From: Acidobacteriota bacterium
GTDB taxonomy: Bacteria; Acidobacteriota; Blastocatellia; Pyrinomonadales; Pyrinomonadaceae
DNA: 6,522 nt
Assembly: GCA_024640445.1 (NCBI GenBank)
Contig: JAHEEZ010000203.1
Span: forward strand, 1-6,522
Direction: 5' to 3'
Shown here: positions 5,723-6,522 of the stretch, piece after piece
Layout: the number at the start of each line of letters is the position of its first letter
Position numbering within the stretch: position 1 is the first letter of the stretch
Program-made: the position numbers and the translations under genes
The notes under the pieces: generated by a model
Told to the model about the DNA's origin: nothing
The model's input: only the letters and a program-made list of their open reading frames with translations
Databases searched by the model: none

Positions 5723-6178
5723 ATGCCAAATACCTATTCCTCACAGTTCGTTCACATTGTATTCAGCACGAAGAATCGCAGGCGCCTGATCTCGGAAGAG
5801 ATCGAAAAGGAAGTCTGGAGATTCATCAGCGGTATTGCGAAAAGATCCGGGGTGACGCCGCTCAGAGTGGGCGGCTACGACGACCACGTGCATCTGCTTT
5901 TGATGACAAGACCGACGATTGTCGAAAGCAAGCTTGTTCAGCAGATCAAAGGCGAATCCTCGCGGTGGATCAGTGAACACTTCTCAAACAAGCGAACTTT
6001 TGGATGGCAGGACGGCTACGCGATCTTCACGGTCAGCAGATCGGCAGTGGACAAAGTAGAGAACTACATCAAGAATCAGCGGCGCCATCATTCGAAAATG
6101 GGTTTCGAGGACGAATACCGCAAGCTACTTGAACTCCACGATGTCGACATCGTTGACGAGAAATACCTCTTCGGCTGA
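5723..6178 (+). CDS. IS200/IS605-like single-tyrosine transposase, REP-associated (RAYT) type
   Basis: A 151-residue Y1 HUH endonuclease of the TnpA/RAYT family, which cuts and rejoins single-stranded DNA at hairpins. All core features are visible: an N-terminal strand SSQFVHIVFSTKNRR (6–20), the metal-binding HUH motif in DDHVHLLL (His55, His57), the helix with PTIVESKLVQQIKGESSRW (64–82), the WQDGYAIFTVS block (95–105) and the catalytic helix NYIKNQRRHH (114–123), with Tyr115 as nucleophile and Gln119 nearby. It ends in DEKYLFG as IS200-like proteins often do. Length is normal for TnpA and there is no frameshift, so the protein looks functional. No tnpB is present. The flanking inverted REPs (F2 and R2) at both ends argue for a RAYT rather than an autonomous insertion sequence. 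No ribosome-binding site is evident; a hairpin precedes the start. Confidence 0.92.
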   Translation: MPNTYSSQFVHIVFSTKNRRRLISEEIEKEVWRFISGIAKRSGVTPLRVGGYDDHVHLLLMTRPTIVESKLVQQIKGESSRWISEHFSNKRTFGWQDGYAIFTVSRSAVDKVENYIKNQRRHHSKMGFEDEYRKLLELHDVDIVDEKYLFG

Positions 6179-6185
6179 CTGCGAC

Positions 6186-6269
6186 GCCGCTACGCGGCTA
6201 GATGATGACGGGGGACCGTTTACCGTGCGCTGAAGCGCACGGCTAAGTTACGTGGTCGCTAGCGCGACC
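6186..6269 (-). repeat. REP copy R2, downstream of the transposase gene
   Basis: 84 bases beginning seven bases after the transposase stop codon. Stem-loop 1 GCCGC-TAC-GCGGC (6186–6198), 24-base spacer, stem-loop 2 at 6223–6242 identical to R1, 11-base linker identical to that of R1, stem-loop 3 GGTCGC-TAGC-GCGACC (6254–6269). Arms are of the reverse type throughout. Confidence 0.88.
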
Positions 6270-6330
6270 GGCGTGCATCGCCTCATGCATTTCGAAATTG
6301 ACGCTGCGGTCTAGTTGTTCGCGGGCTCTT

Positions 6331-6408
6331 CATCGCGCAGCGATGGCTTGAGTGCGCAGGTCTATTCTTCATCGTGCAGCGATGGCGCGAATTGCGAGGT
6401 CTGTTCTT
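6331..6408 (+). repeat. Two tandem 39-base stem-loop units before REP F3
   Basis: Units 6331–6369 and 6370–6408, each a stem-loop 3 followed by a 24-base tail ending TTCTT; the next stem-loop, at 6409, belongs to F3. The stem-loops have loop GCA instead of GTA, and the second has one G·T wobble pair (CATCGT with GCGATG). The period of 39 equals that of the unit before F2. Divergence between the units suggests they are not a recent slippage event. Confidence 0.85.
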
Positions 6409-6490
6409 CATCGCGTAGCGATGGCGTATCTTAGCCGTGGCCTTCAGGCCACGGTGCGTCCGCGAAACGTTGGCGTAGTCGCGTAGCGAC
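6409..6490 (+). repeat. REP copy F3
   Basis: 82 bases with forward-type arms: stem-loop 3 at 6409–6423, stem-loop 2 at 6435–6454, 23-base spacer (one shorter than elsewhere), stem-loop 1 at 6478–6490. TTAG precedes stem-loop 2 and GTAG precedes stem-loop 1. It is the inverted partner of R2. Confidence 0.88.
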
Positions 6491-6504
6491 GTTCTGACGC
6501 GAAT

Positions 6505-6522
6505 GACGCCGCTACGCGGCTG
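6505..6522 (-). repeat. REP copy R3, truncated by the window end
   Basis: GACGCCGCTACGCGGCTG holds stem-loop 1 of the reverse type (GCCGC-TAC-GCGGC, 6508–6520). It is preceded by TGACGCC as in R1. It stands 17 bases after stem-loop 1 of F3, so the R–F series probably continues beyond the window. Confidence 0.7.

Larger units (their letters stand above)
6186..6490. mobile_element. Composite inverted REP pair (BIME-like) 2: R2–linker–39-base units–F3
   Basis: Same plan as pair 1: R2, a 61-base linker (6270–6330) up to the first forward stem-loop 3, and F3, but with the two 39-base units inserted. The 305 bases equal the 228 of pair 1 plus 78, minus one base lost from the F3 spacer. No coding sequence is seen after the transposase stop. 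Confidence 0.7.

Noticed and set aside
5510..6490. Classical autonomous insertion sequence with terminal inverted repeats and target duplication
   Set aside because: No short direct duplication or perfect terminal repeats flank the transposase; the inverted REPs occur also away from it, as expected for RAYT/REP rather than an IS.
4291..6522. CRISPR array
   Set aside because: The repeats are palindromic, occur in both orientations and at irregular distances with genes between them, and have no uniform unique spacers or cas genes.

Overview
The window looks like a bacterial chromosome fragment of moderate GC content. The ileS–lspA–lgt–rluD housekeeping content, two secreted proteins I cannot name, and abundant GCGTAGCG-type palindromes suggest an Acidobacteriota-like genome. 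That placement is inference from general character, not from a search, and is held at low confidence.

Layout, left half (1–4292): six plus-strand genes lie close together and read as one transcription unit that began upstream of the window. They are the 3' part of ileS (isoleucyl-tRNA synthetase), a small secreted protein of unknown function, lspA (signal peptidase II), a GNAT acetyltransferase, lgt (prolipoprotein diacylglyceryl transferase) and rluD (23S rRNA pseudouridine synthase). Gaps are 32, 28, −11, 16 and 16 bases. Lgt and LspA perform consecutive steps of lipoprotein maturation, so both are supplied by one operon together with two translation-related enzymes.

Layout, right half (4293–6522): this is accessory-type DNA. 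A minus-strand gene (4585–5424) encodes an exported protein of unknown function and ends at a strong symmetrical terminator. A plus-strand gene (5723–6178) encodes an intact IS200/IS605-like single-tyrosine HUH transposase of the REP-associated (RAYT) type. Around and between these genes lie five complete copies and one window-truncated copy of a previously unfamiliar (to me) REP element of about 83 bases. Each copy carries three stem-loops at nearly fixed spacing. Stem sequences differ between the two orientations by paired, compensatory changes, while the flanking tetranucleotide TTAG and the loop TTCA do not change.

The REPs form inverted pairs. One pair (4294–4521) sits directly after rluD and a second (6186–6490) directly after the transposase gene. 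Both pairs share a 61-base linker. The second pair carries exactly two additional 39-base units, each containing one stem-loop. The transposase is bracketed by REPs in opposite orientation (5549–5631 and 6186–6269). The most economical reading is a RAYT with its cognate, structurally complex REP/BIME family. I orient REPs so that TTAG lies 5' of the central hairpin: F copies are plus strand, R copies minus strand.
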